In this document: positions 1 to 7,585 of the stretch, piece by piece
Layout of the letters: every line of letters begins with the position of its first letter
How positions within the stretch are numbered: position 1 is the first letter of the stretch
Assembly: GCF_900231835.1 (NCBI RefSeq)
Contig: NZ_OCTN01000006.1
Span: forward strand, 62,001 to 126,000
Direction: 5' to 3'
DNA: 64,000 bases
Source of the DNA: Pontivivens marinum
GTDB taxonomy: Bacteria; Pseudomonadota; Alphaproteobacteria; Rhodobacterales; Rhodobacteraceae
Translations under genes and position numbers: made by a program
The notes under the pieces: generated by a model
The model's database searches: none
The model's input: only the letters and a program-made list of their open reading frames with translations
Told to the model about the DNA's origin: nothing

Positions 1-1585
1 TGCGGGGGGCGAAATAGGACAGATCCTCCAGCGGGCGACCCTGACGGCGGGCCATGATACCGGCCACAACGGGGGCGCAATAGCGGCCCTGACAGCGGCC
101 CATGCCGATGCGGGTGGCACGTTTCAAGGCGCCAATATCCAGTGGATCATCGGCCAGTGCAGCGTCCAGCGTCGCCTTGCTGACCTCCTCGCACCGACAG
201 ATCAGGGTTTCGGGCGGGGCATCCTCGGGCAGGGGGCGGTCGGCGGCGTAGACCCGCCACAGCGCGTCCTGAAATTTGCCGTGGCGTGCGCGTAGCGATA
301 GATCGGCGGGAGTGGGCTGTGCCTCATCACTGGCGGCGGCGCGGCCTGCGATGCGGCCCTCAACCGCGGCGGCGGGCGCACCGCCCAGACCGCAACAATC
401 CCCGATAGCATAGACCTGCGGGACCGAGGTTTCGCAATCGGGGCTGCGATCCACCCGCAATTGATCGAATTGCGCGTCATAGGACATGCGCGCGCCCAGC
501 AAGCGCAGGATCTCGTTCTGCGGCTGGAACCCGAAATTCAGGCAGACAGCATCCGCCTTCACGGTTTTCAGGGTGCCATTCTGACGATAGGTCACGCGCA
601 GGACATCGCCCGCCTGCTCAATCTGTTCGGGCAGGGTGTCATGGCTGACGCGCACCCCGTTACGGGCGAGTTTTGACAGCAGACCCAAACCCTTAACCGC
701 CAAGGCAGGATCGCGGCGCACCATGTCCAGCGCGGCAACAGGGCGGGACCACGGGGCGGGCGCAGCCTCGGCGAGACACACAACCTCGGCCCCGCCGGAG
801 ACCAGCTCCGCCGCGACCTGCGCCACCAGCGGGCCATTGCCGAACAGTGCCACGCGCCGCCCGGGCAAGGTGCGATAGCTGCGCCACAGGGTTTGCGCCG
901 CGCCCACGGTCATCACACCGGGCAGGGTCCAGCCGGGGATTGTGGCGGGGCGCTCATAGGCACCTGTGGCGACGATCAGACGTTCGGGCCGGATTGCATA
1001 AACGGCCTCGGGGCTGGTTGCCATAATTTCCGGCCCGTCAAAGGCACCCCAAACCTCCGCCGACTGGATCAGCGTTACACCGGCGGCATAGGCTGCGGTG
1101 ACCAGATCGCGGCCAGCGCGCTGTTGCGCATCCAGCGGATCACGGGTGGGGTCTGCGTCCTGCTTGAAATACTGCCCGCCTGAAACCTTCCGCTCATCCA
1201 GCAGTACGGTTTCGGCACCGCTCTCGGCCGCAGCAATGGCGGCGTTCAGGCCACCGGCACCGCCACCGATCACCAAGACGCGCGGCGTCAGGCGGTGGGG
1301 CGTTAGCGTACGATCCTGCGGTTTGGTCAGTGCAGGACGGGCGGATTGGGTTTGCACCTGTAATCCACCAGCGGCGGGCGTCATGCAGGCGCGCTGGTTC
1401 GGGCGGCCATCAATGGTAACGAGGCAATCCTGACAGACCCCCATGCCGCAGAAAATGCCACGCGGGGCGTCGCCCTCCGTCTTGCGAAAGGCACGGTGCC
1501 CCGCCTGTGTCAGCGCCGCCGCGACGGACGAGGTTTGATCGCAGGTGATGTCCTGCCCGTCAAAGGTGAAGGTGATCTGGCTCAT
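1..1585 (-). CDS. FAD-dependent oxidoreductase with N-terminal 2Fe-2S domain, opine/D-amino-acid oxidase alpha type (C-terminus cut by window)
   Basis: My translation of the minus strand from the ATG at 1585 is open to the left edge (about 528 residues). Residues 1-80 form a small ferredoxin-like 2Fe-2S domain with cysteines at about 46, 51, 54 and 67 (CGMGVCQDC). A Rossmann FAD motif (IGGGAGG) follows near residue 107, then a pyridine-nucleotide-disulfide oxidoreductase fold, then a BFD-like 2Fe-2S segment (CRCEE, later GRCQGRYC). This order equals HcnA fused to HcnB, or the large subunit of opine, D-hydroxyproline or glycine oxidoreductases, which pair with a DAO-type subunit. A fitting partner is the gene at 6387-7505. 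The start overlaps the stop of the upstream dehydrogenase by ATGA, so the two are translationally coupled. The substrate cannot be read from sequence. Confidence 0.88.
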   Translation of the reverse strand, partial: MSQITFTFDGQDITCDQTSSVAAALTQAGHRAFRKTEGDAPRGIFCGMGVCQDCLVTIDGRPNQRACMTPAAGGLQVQTQSARPALTKPQDRTLTPHRLTPRVLVIGGGAGGLNAAIAAAESGAETVLLDERKVSGGQYFKQDADPTRDPLDAQQRAGRDLVTAAYAAGVTLIQSAEVWGAFDGPEIMATSPEAVYAIRPERLIVATGAYERPATIPGWTLPGVMTVGAAQTLWRSYRTLPGRRVALFGNGPLVAQVAAELVSGGAEVVCLAEAAPAPWSRPVAALDMVRRDPALAVKGLGLLSKLARNGVRVSHDTLPEQIEQAGDVLRVTYRQNGTLKTVKADAVCLNFGFQPQNEILRLLGARMSYDAQFDQLRVDRSPDCETSVPQVYAIGDCCGLGGAPAAAVEGRIAGRAAASDEAQPTPADLSLRARHGKFQDALWRVYAADRPLPEDAPPETLICRCEEVSKATLDAALADDPLDIGALKRATRIGMGRCQGRYCAPVVAGIMARRQGRPLEDLSYFAPR

Positions 1586-2520
1586 AGCGTATCATCCCGC
1601 ATGATCGCACGGCGCGCGTCAAGCAACCGTGCAAGGGCCTGTTCGCGCCATGCACGCCGTTTGGGCAATGCGGGTTCGGGCAGGATGGCACGGCGTTCGG
1701 CCTCAACCTGTGTCACCAGCTCTGGCGACCAATCGGGACTATGCTCGCCCCGATCACGGCCAATGGCTGCATAGGCCGGACCGAGCCGTTCGGCATGGCC
1801 ACGCACACCGCCCGCCGTGTTCAGGTCTGCCGTCTCGAACGGGCCAGATAGCGCCCATCGCGGGCCAAGTCCGTCACGCACCAACCGGTCCACGCCGTCC
1901 ACGTCGATCACGCCCTCGTCCACCAGGCGATATGCCTCACGCAGCAGGGCGGATTGCAGGCGGTTAAAGACAAAGGCAGGCACCTCATGCCCCAATCGCA
2001 CAGGGTCAAATCCGCCTGCGCGAAACAGCGCCTCGGCCTGATCCATGCTGGCTGGTTCTGTGGCGGGGGCGGGGACCAGCTCCAACACGCGCAGCAGGCT
2101 GGGCGGATTGGCGGGATGCGCCACCATGCAGCGGCGTTGATCCTGTGGGTCCGGCACAATCTGCGATATCGGCAGGGCCGAAGACGCCGTGGCGATCACG
2201 GTGCCATCGCCGCTGCGCGACAGCAGATCACGGAACAGGGCGCGCTTTGCCTCGACCCGCTCGGGTCCGGCCTCAATGATCAGAGGGGCGTCGATCCGGT
2301 CGGGCAGCGCATCGATAGCAGTGATCCCGCCGCGAGGTTCCGCCAATCCTGCCAAGCGCATGGCCTGTCCCTGTCGCGCAATCATATCGGGAATTCCCGC
2401 CCGTGCGGCCTGTGCGGGGTCGCAGATCGTCACGGTATAGCCCGATGCGGAAAAGGCCGCCGCGAAACCGCACCCAATGGGGCCCGCGCCCAGGATCAGG
2501 ACCGTTTGTGCATGGTTCAT
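1582..2520 (-). CDS. 3-hydroxyacyl-CoA dehydrogenase family (lambda-crystallin / L-gulonate 3-dehydrogenase / carnitine dehydrogenase-like)
   Basis: A 312-residue NAD-dependent dehydrogenase. The N-terminal Rossmann motif is GAGPIG near residue 11. The family catalytic histidine block reads AHPANPP, and the FVFNRLQ helix is typical of the lambda-crystallin/gulonate-3-dehydrogenase branch rather than of fatty-acid oxidation enzymes. The start at 2520 is chosen because a GAGGGGG ribosome site lies just upstream and longer versions run into the operator-like sequence at 2537-2569. It is divergent from the SDR at 2603 and coupled (ATGA) to the FAD/2Fe-2S protein at 1-1585. A plausible role is oxidation of a 3-hydroxy acid or hydroxylated amine made in this catabolic regulon. 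Family is clear; substrate is unknown. Confidence 0.85.
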   Translation of the reverse strand: MNHAQTVLILGAGPIGCGFAAAFSASGYTVTICDPAQAARAGIPDMIARQGQAMRLAGLAEPRGGITAIDALPDRIDAPLIIEAGPERVEAKRALFRDLLSRSGDGTVIATASSALPISQIVPDPQDQRRCMVAHPANPPSLLRVLELVPAPATEPASMDQAEALFRAGGFDPVRLGHEVPAFVFNRLQSALLREAYRLVDEGVIDVDGVDRLVRDGLGPRWALSGPFETADLNTAGGVRGHAERLGPAYAAIGRDRGEHSPDWSPELVTQVEAERRAILPEPALPKRRAWREQALARLLDARRAIMRDDTL

Positions 2521-2536
2521 AGTGCTTGACCCCCTC

Positions 2537-2569
2537 ATGTTCGTTATGTGAACATTTGTACGCAAACAT
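2537..2569. promoter_or_regulatory. Operator-like sequence, copy A of a three-copy family
   Basis: It lies between the divergent genes at 2520 (minus) and 2603 (plus). It shares the pattern CGTTAT-n3-AAC-n2-TTGT-n-CG with the sites at 6321-6358 (read on the minus strand) and 7545-7576. The core is a rough dyad around ACA-TT-TGT. The binding protein is not encoded nearby in the window; a GntR- or IclR-type regulator left of the window is an inference. Confidence 0.6.
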
Positions 2570-2602
2570 ATTGCACGTCAATACCAGTGGGAGAGAAAGC
2601 CG

Positions 2603-3364
2603 ATGCTCGACGGCAAAACGATACTTGTGACCGGTGCCTCAAAGGGGATCGGACAGGCCATCGCGCGTGAGGTGGCAGCACAGGGCGCCCGTGTTGTTGC
2701 CCATTACGGCAGCGACCGCGCCGGCGCGGAGCAGGCGATGCAGGGCATCCCCGCCGAGCGCGCGATTTTGCTACAGGGCGATCTGGGGCAGGCCGGTGGC
2801 GCTGATGCGATGTTCGCACAGGCGGTGGAGCTGACCGGCGGGCTGGACGGATTCGTCAACAATGCCGCGATGATGGAATTTGCCGGTGGCATTGATGACC
2901 CCGACGATGAATGGAACGATGTCTGGCAACGCACCTTTCAGGTCAATGTCTTTGCCGCCGCTGAATTGCTGCGCGCGGCCGTGCGCCACATGCGCGAACG
3001 CGGTGGTGGAGAGATTGTGGGCATTTCCAGCTGGGCCGCGCAAAAGGGCGTCGGCAATCCGCGCACCATTGCCTATGCCGCGTCCAAGGCGGCGTTCAAG
3101 GCCGCCCTGCAAACCGTCGCCACCGGCTATGCCCGCGATAATATCCGCACCTATATCGTCGCACCGGGCGTCGTGGATACCAAGATGAGCCGCGATTTCG
3201 CCGAAAGCCAAGGGGGCCGCGCCGTGGTCGAGGATCGTCTGGTGATGGGGGAGTTTGTTCCGCCCTCGGATATCGGGGCGCTTGTCTCGTTCTGCCTGAG
3301 CGGTCGGTGCCGTCATTTGAGCGGCGCAACGCTGGACGTGAACGGCGCCAGCTACATTCGCTAA
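2603..3364 (+). CDS. SDR-family oxidoreductase
   Basis: A 253-residue classical short-chain dehydrogenase. The cofactor motif TGASKGIG is at about residues 10-17, NNAA near 90, a catalytic serine in GISSWA, and the YxxxK pair in YAASK. A purine-rich GGGAGAG ribosome site lies upstream of the ATG at 2603. The gene diverges from the dehydrogenase at 2520 and shares its regulatory region, including operator copy A. It ends at a strong hairpin (3371-3397) that separates it from the convergent OYE gene. The likely task is reversible oxidation of an alcohol or reduction of a ketone in the same pathway. The substrate cannot be inferred. Confidence 0.85.
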   Translation: MLDGKTILVTGASKGIGQAIAREVAAQGARVVAHYGSDRAGAEQAMQGIPAERAILLQGDLGQAGGADAMFAQAVELTGGLDGFVNNAAMMEFAGGIDDPDDEWNDVWQRTFQVNVFAAAELLRAAVRHMRERGGGEIVGISSWAAQKGVGNPRTIAYAASKAAFKAALQTVATGYARDNIRTYIVAPGVVDTKMSRDFAESQGGRAVVEDRLVMGEFVPPSDIGALVSFCLSGRCRHLSGATLDVNGASYIR

Positions 3365-3370
3365 AGCGTG

Positions 3371-3397
3371 CCCCCCGACCCGCAACAGGTCGGGGGG
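3371..3397. terminator. Bidirectional hairpin terminator
   Basis: A perfect 10-bp stem CCCCCCGACC / GGTCGGGGGG with a 7-nt loop sits between two convergent genes (SDR stop at 3364, OYE stop at 3404). The T-run is poor, so termination efficiency is uncertain. Confidence 0.75.
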
Positions 3398-3403
3398 GTC
3401 TTA

Positions 3404-4507
3404 TCAGTAATCGTTTCTGAGGTAGAAGGCGTAATGCTCCGGCAGGATCGAGGCCGGTGCCGGATGCCCCAGCGCCTGCGCCGCAGTAACCGGCCAAACC
3501 GGATCACGTAACAGGCCACGGGCCAGCGCGATCAGATCAGCCTTACCCTCGGCCACGGTGTCATTTGCCAGCTTGGGATCGGTAATCATTCCCACGGCCA
3601 CAGTTGGCAGGCCGGTATCCTGACGAATCCGTGCAGCAAACGGGATCTGGAATCCCGGCTCGACCTTTGCCTCGGTAATGCGCACACCGGCGGGAATACC
3701 GCCACCGGACGCATCGAACAGATCGACGCCTTCTTCCTTGAGCCGCGCGGCAAGAACAACCGTATCGTCAAGGGTCAGGCCGCCGCCCTCACCATCCACG
3801 CACGAGGCGCGGTAGATCAGCGGCATATCATCGGGCAGAACGGCGCGGATGGCGCGGGCAACCTCGATCGGCAGGCGCATCCGCCCCTCCAGATCACCGC
3901 CATATTCATCATCACGCCGGTTCGACCATGGCGACATGAACTGGTGCAACAGATAGCCATGCGCCCCGTGAATCTGGATGCCGTCAAAACCGGCCTCGAT
4001 TGATCGAGTGGCGGCCGCTGCGAAATCCGCAACGATTTGCGCGATTTCAGGCTGCGTCAGGGCCGATGGCACATGCCAGCCCTCCCGCGCCGCAACGGCG
4101 GAGGGGGCAACAGTGGGCCATGGCGGCTCGTCACTGCCCTCAACCAGCGGTCCTGCACCTTCCCAAGGGCGTGCGGTGGATGCCTTCGCGCCTGCATGGT
4201 TCAGCTGCACGAATACCGGAATATCCTGCGAGCGGTATAGCGATGTAATCGCGCTCCATGCAGCGACCTGTTCGTCATTATACAGGCCGGGGCAGCCAAT
4301 GCTGATCCGCCCCTGCGCGCTGATGCCTGTCGCCTCAACCACCGCGGACCCGATGCCGGAGGTCGCATAGCGCCCGTGATGCATCATGTGCCATTCGGTG
4401 GGGACACCATCAATGGCCTGATACTGACACATCGGGGCCATCATGATGCGGTTGCGCATCGTCACGCCGCGCAGGGTGAAGGGGGTGAATAGGGGAATAT
4501 CGCTCAT
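3404..4507 (-). CDS. NADH:flavin oxidoreductase, old yellow enzyme family (YqjM-like)
   Basis: A 367-residue FMN TIM-barrel protein. Visible family signatures are the N-terminal MAPMCQY segment with the YqjM-type cysteine, the paired histidines in HGAHGYLLHQF that bind the electron-withdrawing group of the substrate, and the SPWSNRRDDEYGG block. Enzymes of this branch reduce activated C=C bonds or demethylate/oxidise amines with NAD(P)H and FMN. The start at 4507 overlaps the stop of the DapA-type gene (ATGA), making this the third gene of a minus-strand operon (isomerase, lyase, OYE). An ene-reductase step after a lyase or dehydration reaction is a reasonable inference. Confidence 0.88.
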   Translation of the reverse strand: MSDIPLFTPFTLRGVTMRNRIMMAPMCQYQAIDGVPTEWHMMHHGRYATSGIGSAVVEATGISAQGRISIGCPGLYNDEQVAAWSAITSLYRSQDIPVFVQLNHAGAKASTARPWEGAGPLVEGSDEPPWPTVAPSAVAAREGWHVPSALTQPEIAQIVADFAAAATRSIEAGFDGIQIHGAHGYLLHQFMSPWSNRRDDEYGGDLEGRMRLPIEVARAIRAVLPDDMPLIYRASCVDGEGGGLTLDDTVVLAARLKEEGVDLFDASGGGIPAGVRITEAKVEPGFQIPFAARIRQDTGLPTVAVGMITDPKLANDTVAEGKADLIALARGLLRDPVWPVTAAQALGHPAPASILPEHYAFYLRNDY

Positions 4508-5442
4508 GCGGCTGCACTTTCCAGTTCATCCATCAGGCGGTCAAGGTCGGCCAGAACCTTCTTGAGCTTGGCCGCGCGTTCCTGCCCCTCGGCGCCCAGG
4601 GATGCGAAGGTGGTCAGTGGCTGACGCACATCGCCAACGGGATAGCCCTGTTCGGCGGCCAATGCCTTGGAATAGCACTGATGACCATAGGTCGGGTGCC
4701 CCTCGGCGATCACATGCTCGATCACGGTGATGTGGCGCTGAATCCGCTTGGCATCCTCGATCCGGCCTGCCTCCAGCAGATCCCAGATGCGGGTAGACGC
4801 GCGCGGGATGTAGTTGCCGAACGGGTTCACATAGCCGACAGCGCCCAGAAGGAAGCTTTCCACAATCCGCTCACCGGCAAAGACGTTCATCACGCCCTCG
4901 GTTTCCTCGACGATGTCATATACGCGGGCGACGTCCATCGACGCCTCCTTGATATAACGCACGGTATCGAATTCGCGGGTCAGGCGGCCCACCAGCTTTG
5001 CCGACATATCGACATTCGAGGTGCACGGGTTGTTATACAACATGATCGGCAGATCGCAGGCGGCGGTGATGGTGTCGTAATAGCCGACAATCTCGTCCTC
5101 TGTCGGGGTGTAGTAATAGGGCGGAATAATCATCAGACCCTGCGCGCCGGCGTCCTGTGCCTCACGCGCGTAGCGTGCTGCGGTGGGCGAATAGGCGTTC
5201 GAGGCGCCGACCATCACGTCGATGCGACCGTTCACATGGGCGACTGTATCCTCGACAAAGGCCTGACGTTCCGCGTCGGACACGGCCAGAAACTCACCTG
5301 TGGTGCCAAGGATGATGATCCCCGGAACGCCTTGGTCGATCTGCCAGTCGATGAATTTGCGATTGGCGGCCAGATCAATGGCGCTGCCATCCGCCGTAAA
5401 CGGAGTGATGTTGACGGAATGGCTGCCGCGAAATTGCTTCAT
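4504..5442 (-). CDS. Dihydrodipicolinate synthase family (DapA/NAL-type) aldolase or deaminase
   Basis: A 312-residue class I aldolase-like TIM barrel. The GTTGE phosphate/carboxylate loop, the catalytic tyrosine in LYNNP and the Schiff-base lysine in YIKEAS are all present, so it should form an imine with a 2-oxo acid. The start at 5442 is chosen over one seven codons upstream because AGGAGA lies at the right distance. It sits 17 nt after the isomerase stop and overlaps the OYE start. In catabolic operons this family includes KDG aldolases, keto-deoxy-sugar-acid dehydratases and the pyrroline-hydroxycarboxylate deaminase of hydroxyproline breakdown. The last is attractive beside an HcnABC-like oxidase but is not proven here. 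Confidence 0.87.
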   Translation of the reverse strand: MKQFRGSHSVNITPFTADGSAIDLAANRKFIDWQIDQGVPGIIILGTTGEFLAVSDAERQAFVEDTVAHVNGRIDVMVGASNAYSPTAARYAREAQDAGAQGLMIIPPYYYTPTEDEIVGYYDTITAACDLPIMLYNNPCTSNVDMSAKLVGRLTREFDTVRYIKEASMDVARVYDIVEETEGVMNVFAGERIVESFLLGAVGYVNPFGNYIPRASTRIWDLLEAGRIEDAKRIQRHITVIEHVIAEGHPTYGHQCYSKALAAEQGYPVGDVRQPLTTFASLGAEGQERAAKLKKVLADLDRLMDELESAAA

Positions 5443-5459
5443 AGTAGTCTCCTGTGCGC

Positions 5460-6293
5460 TCACAATTTGGCCCAGCCGTTTTCAGCGAGGATTGCGTGGC
5501 TCTTACGAATGTCGCCATCGGGATCGGCGGTTGGATCATTGGCATCGGTGATGATTTCCAGCACCGTCATCTTGTCATAGCCGATATCCTTTAGTGCCTG
5601 CATGGCAGGGGCCGGATCGACAATACCGGTGCCGAGCGCGTCATGCTTGAACACATCCGCAGGGCTGTCCGAAATGTGGACGTTCTCGATCAGATCGCCC
5701 AGCAGGCGGATCGCATCACCGATATCCTCTTTGATATAGGCGGAGTTGCAGATGTCGAAATTGACGCCGACATTGCCGATCATCTCGCACAGATCCTTGG
5801 CGTCCTGCGCGCTGGGGCGGTGGGTGAAGGGGACGTTTTCCAGCAGGATACGCACGCCCGCCTTGGTCGCATGTTCGACCACTTCCTTGGCGGATTCGAC
5901 AAACCAGTCGTCCAGCCACGGCTTTGGCGGATCAATCAGGCCGCCATAAACGCCGGGGATCATCACGACATAGGGGCAGGACAGTTCGGCGGACAGGTCA
6001 ATCGTCTCGCGGTAACGGTCAATGGTGTATTGCCGCATCAGGCGGTCGGGGGCGTTGGGGTTGTTGTCGATCAGCGGGTAACAGAACGAGGTGATCTGCG
6101 CGCCCTCACCATCCAGCCACGTGCGGTATTCACGGCGCTGATCCGCGCTCAATTCCGCGGGCCAACAATGTGGGGGGAAAATCATCTGCTCGAACTTGGT
6201 GTAGCCCATGGCGCGCAGGTGCTGAAGGCTCTCAAGTCCCGTTTTGGAATAGAGATAGGGGAAGGTGCTGGCTGCAACCTGAAAATCGGCCAT
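5460..6293 (-). CDS. Sugar phosphate isomerase/epimerase family TIM-barrel protein
   Basis: A 277-residue protein of the xylose-isomerase-like TIM-barrel superfamily (AP endonuclease 2 fold). Acidic and histidine metal ligands are spaced as in the family: ENVPFTHRP, FDICNSAY, NVHISDSP and a final EIITDANDP. The start at 6293 is preferred because AGGAG lies just upstream and longer frames read through operator copy B. It is the first gene of the minus-strand operon 6293-3404 and diverges from the DAO-type oxidase. Family members isomerise or epimerise free or phosphorylated sugars, inososes or tartronate-type compounds. The specific reaction is unknown. Confidence 0.82.
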   Translation of the reverse strand: MADFQVAASTFPYLYSKTGLESLQHLRAMGYTKFEQMIFPPHCWPAELSADQRREYRTWLDGEGAQITSFCYPLIDNNPNAPDRLMRQYTIDRYRETIDLSAELSCPYVVMIPGVYGGLIDPPKPWLDDWFVESAKEVVEHATKAGVRILLENVPFTHRPSAQDAKDLCEMIGNVGVNFDICNSAYIKEDIGDAIRLLGDLIENVHISDSPADVFKHDALGTGIVDPAPAMQALKDIGYDKMTVLEIITDANDPTADPDGDIRKSHAILAENGWAKL

Positions 6294-6320
6294 CGGAAAG
6301 CTCCTTGATGGTGAAATGAT

Positions 6321-6358
6321 ATGTTCATCATGCGGACAAAAGTTAGTATAACGAACAT
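6321..6358. promoter_or_regulatory. Operator-like sequence, copy B (inverted orientation)
   Basis: It lies in the 93-nt gap between the divergent isomerase (start 6293) and oxidase (start 6387). Read on the minus strand it starts ATGTTCGTTAT and continues with AAC, TTGT and CCG at the same spacing as copies A and C. The site also begins and ends with ATGTTC / GAACAT half-sites in inverted orientation. A repressor bound here could control both directions. Confidence 0.6.
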
Positions 6359-6386
6359 AAAGCATGGTTCAACGGGGATTTTCCGA

Positions 6387-7505
6387 ATGCGTTACGATCT
6401 TGCCATCATCGGCGGCGGGCTGGCCGGTGCCGCCACGGCCTATTACGCGTGCAAGGCAGGCGCGCGCGTTGTGTTGTTGGAACGGCGCGATGTGAATCTG
6501 GGGGCGTCCGGCTCTAATGCAGGGTCGATCCACGCGCAAATCCCGTTCGATCCGTTCCGCCATCTGGGCGATGAATGGGCCAAACGGTTTTCCGAGGTGC
6601 TGCCGCTATTCTCTGCCTCCATCGAGCTTTGGGCGGGCTTGCAGCAGGAATTGAACGGTGATCTGGGATTCGCGGCCAAGGGCGGGCTGATGGTCGCGGG
6701 CTCGGATCACGATTTGCAGGCCCTGCACCGCAAGGCCGCAATCGAGCGGGCACAGGGGTTGCAGATCGACATGTGGGGCGCCGATATGCTGGCCGACCGC
6801 GCACCGTTTCTGACCGAAGGCTTTCCGGGGGGCGCCTTTTGCCCGATCGAGGGGAAAGCAGACCCGTTTCGCGTCACCCCGCTCTACTTGAAACGTGCGC
6901 GTGAACTGGGTTTGAGCCTGATGCGCAACACGCCGGTGCGCGCGATTACGCCAGACGGGCAGGGCTTCACCCTTGATATAGGTGGTCGCTGGGTTCAGGC
7001 GCATAGGGTGGTGAACGCGGCAGGGGCCGATGCGGCGTCCGTGGCACAAATGGTCGGTGCGCATGTGCCGATGGACGCCCACGCGATACAGGTTTCCGTC
7101 ACTGAAAAACGGCCCGAGCTGCTGCCGTGGCTGCTCTATTTCACATCCGAAAAGCTGACATTAAAGCAGGCCGCCGAGGGGGGATTCCTGATTGGCGGCG
7201 GCTGGCCCGCACGGATGCGCGGCGGGCCGGTGGTGGATCACCGCTCCGTCCTGCGCAATCTGGCCCTCGCACAGCGGCTGGTGCCTGCATTGGACGGCGT
7301 GCAAATCGTGCGCAGCTGGGCCGCCATCGTCAACGGAACCGCTGATTGGCGGCCGATTCTGGGTGAGGTGCCACAGGTGCCGGGCTTCTTCCTCAATCTG
7401 TTTCCGTGGATGGGCTTTACCGCCGGGCCGATCATCTCACGCACGATTGCCGAGCTTGCCTTGGGGCAGCAGCCCTCCGTCGATCTGGCGCCGTTTGCGT
7501 TGTGA
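6387..7505 (+). CDS. DAO-family FAD-dependent oxidoreductase (opine oxidase beta / HcnC / D-hydroxyproline dehydrogenase-like)
   Basis: A 372-residue flavoprotein. The dinucleotide motif IGGGLAGA is at residues 8-15, and a second FAD-contact segment near the C-terminus reads FPWMGFTAGP. The overall layout is that of D-amino-acid/glycine oxidases. The start at 6387 is chosen because the longer frame runs through operator copy B and GGGG lies upstream of this ATG. With the ferredoxin/FAD protein at 1-1585 it would make a two-subunit membrane-associated amine dehydrogenase of the opine-oxidase or HcnABC kind, passing electrons to quinone. The two subunits here are not adjacent but are probably co-regulated. 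The substrate is most likely a secondary amine or D-imino acid. Confidence 0.83.
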   Translation: MRYDLAIIGGGLAGAATAYYACKAGARVVLLERRDVNLGASGSNAGSIHAQIPFDPFRHLGDEWAKRFSEVLPLFSASIELWAGLQQELNGDLGFAAKGGLMVAGSDHDLQALHRKAAIERAQGLQIDMWGADMLADRAPFLTEGFPGGAFCPIEGKADPFRVTPLYLKRARELGLSLMRNTPVRAITPDGQGFTLDIGGRWVQAHRVVNAAGADAASVAQMVGAHVPMDAHAIQVSVTEKRPELLPWLLYFTSEKLTLKQAAEGGFLIGGGWPARMRGGPVVDHRSVLRNLALAQRLVPALDGVQIVRSWAAIVNGTADWRPILGEVPQVPGFFLNLFPWMGFTAGPIISRTIAELALGQQPSVDLAPFAL

Positions 7506-7544
7506 TGTGACGGGGGACTTGCGGAAATCGTGGCTTGCTGCGTA

Positions 7545-7576
7545 ATGTGCGTTATACGAACAATTGTCCGATAACG
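7545..7576. promoter_or_regulatory. Operator-like sequence, copy C
   Basis: It lies immediately upstream of the aldehyde dehydrogenase. It contains CGTTA and TAACG as outer arms and ACAATTGT as an inner palindrome, offset by one base. Its end abuts the GGAGG ribosome site, so bound protein would block both transcription and translation start. It is the most symmetric of the three copies. Confidence 0.62.
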
Positions 7577-7585
7577 GAGGATACC

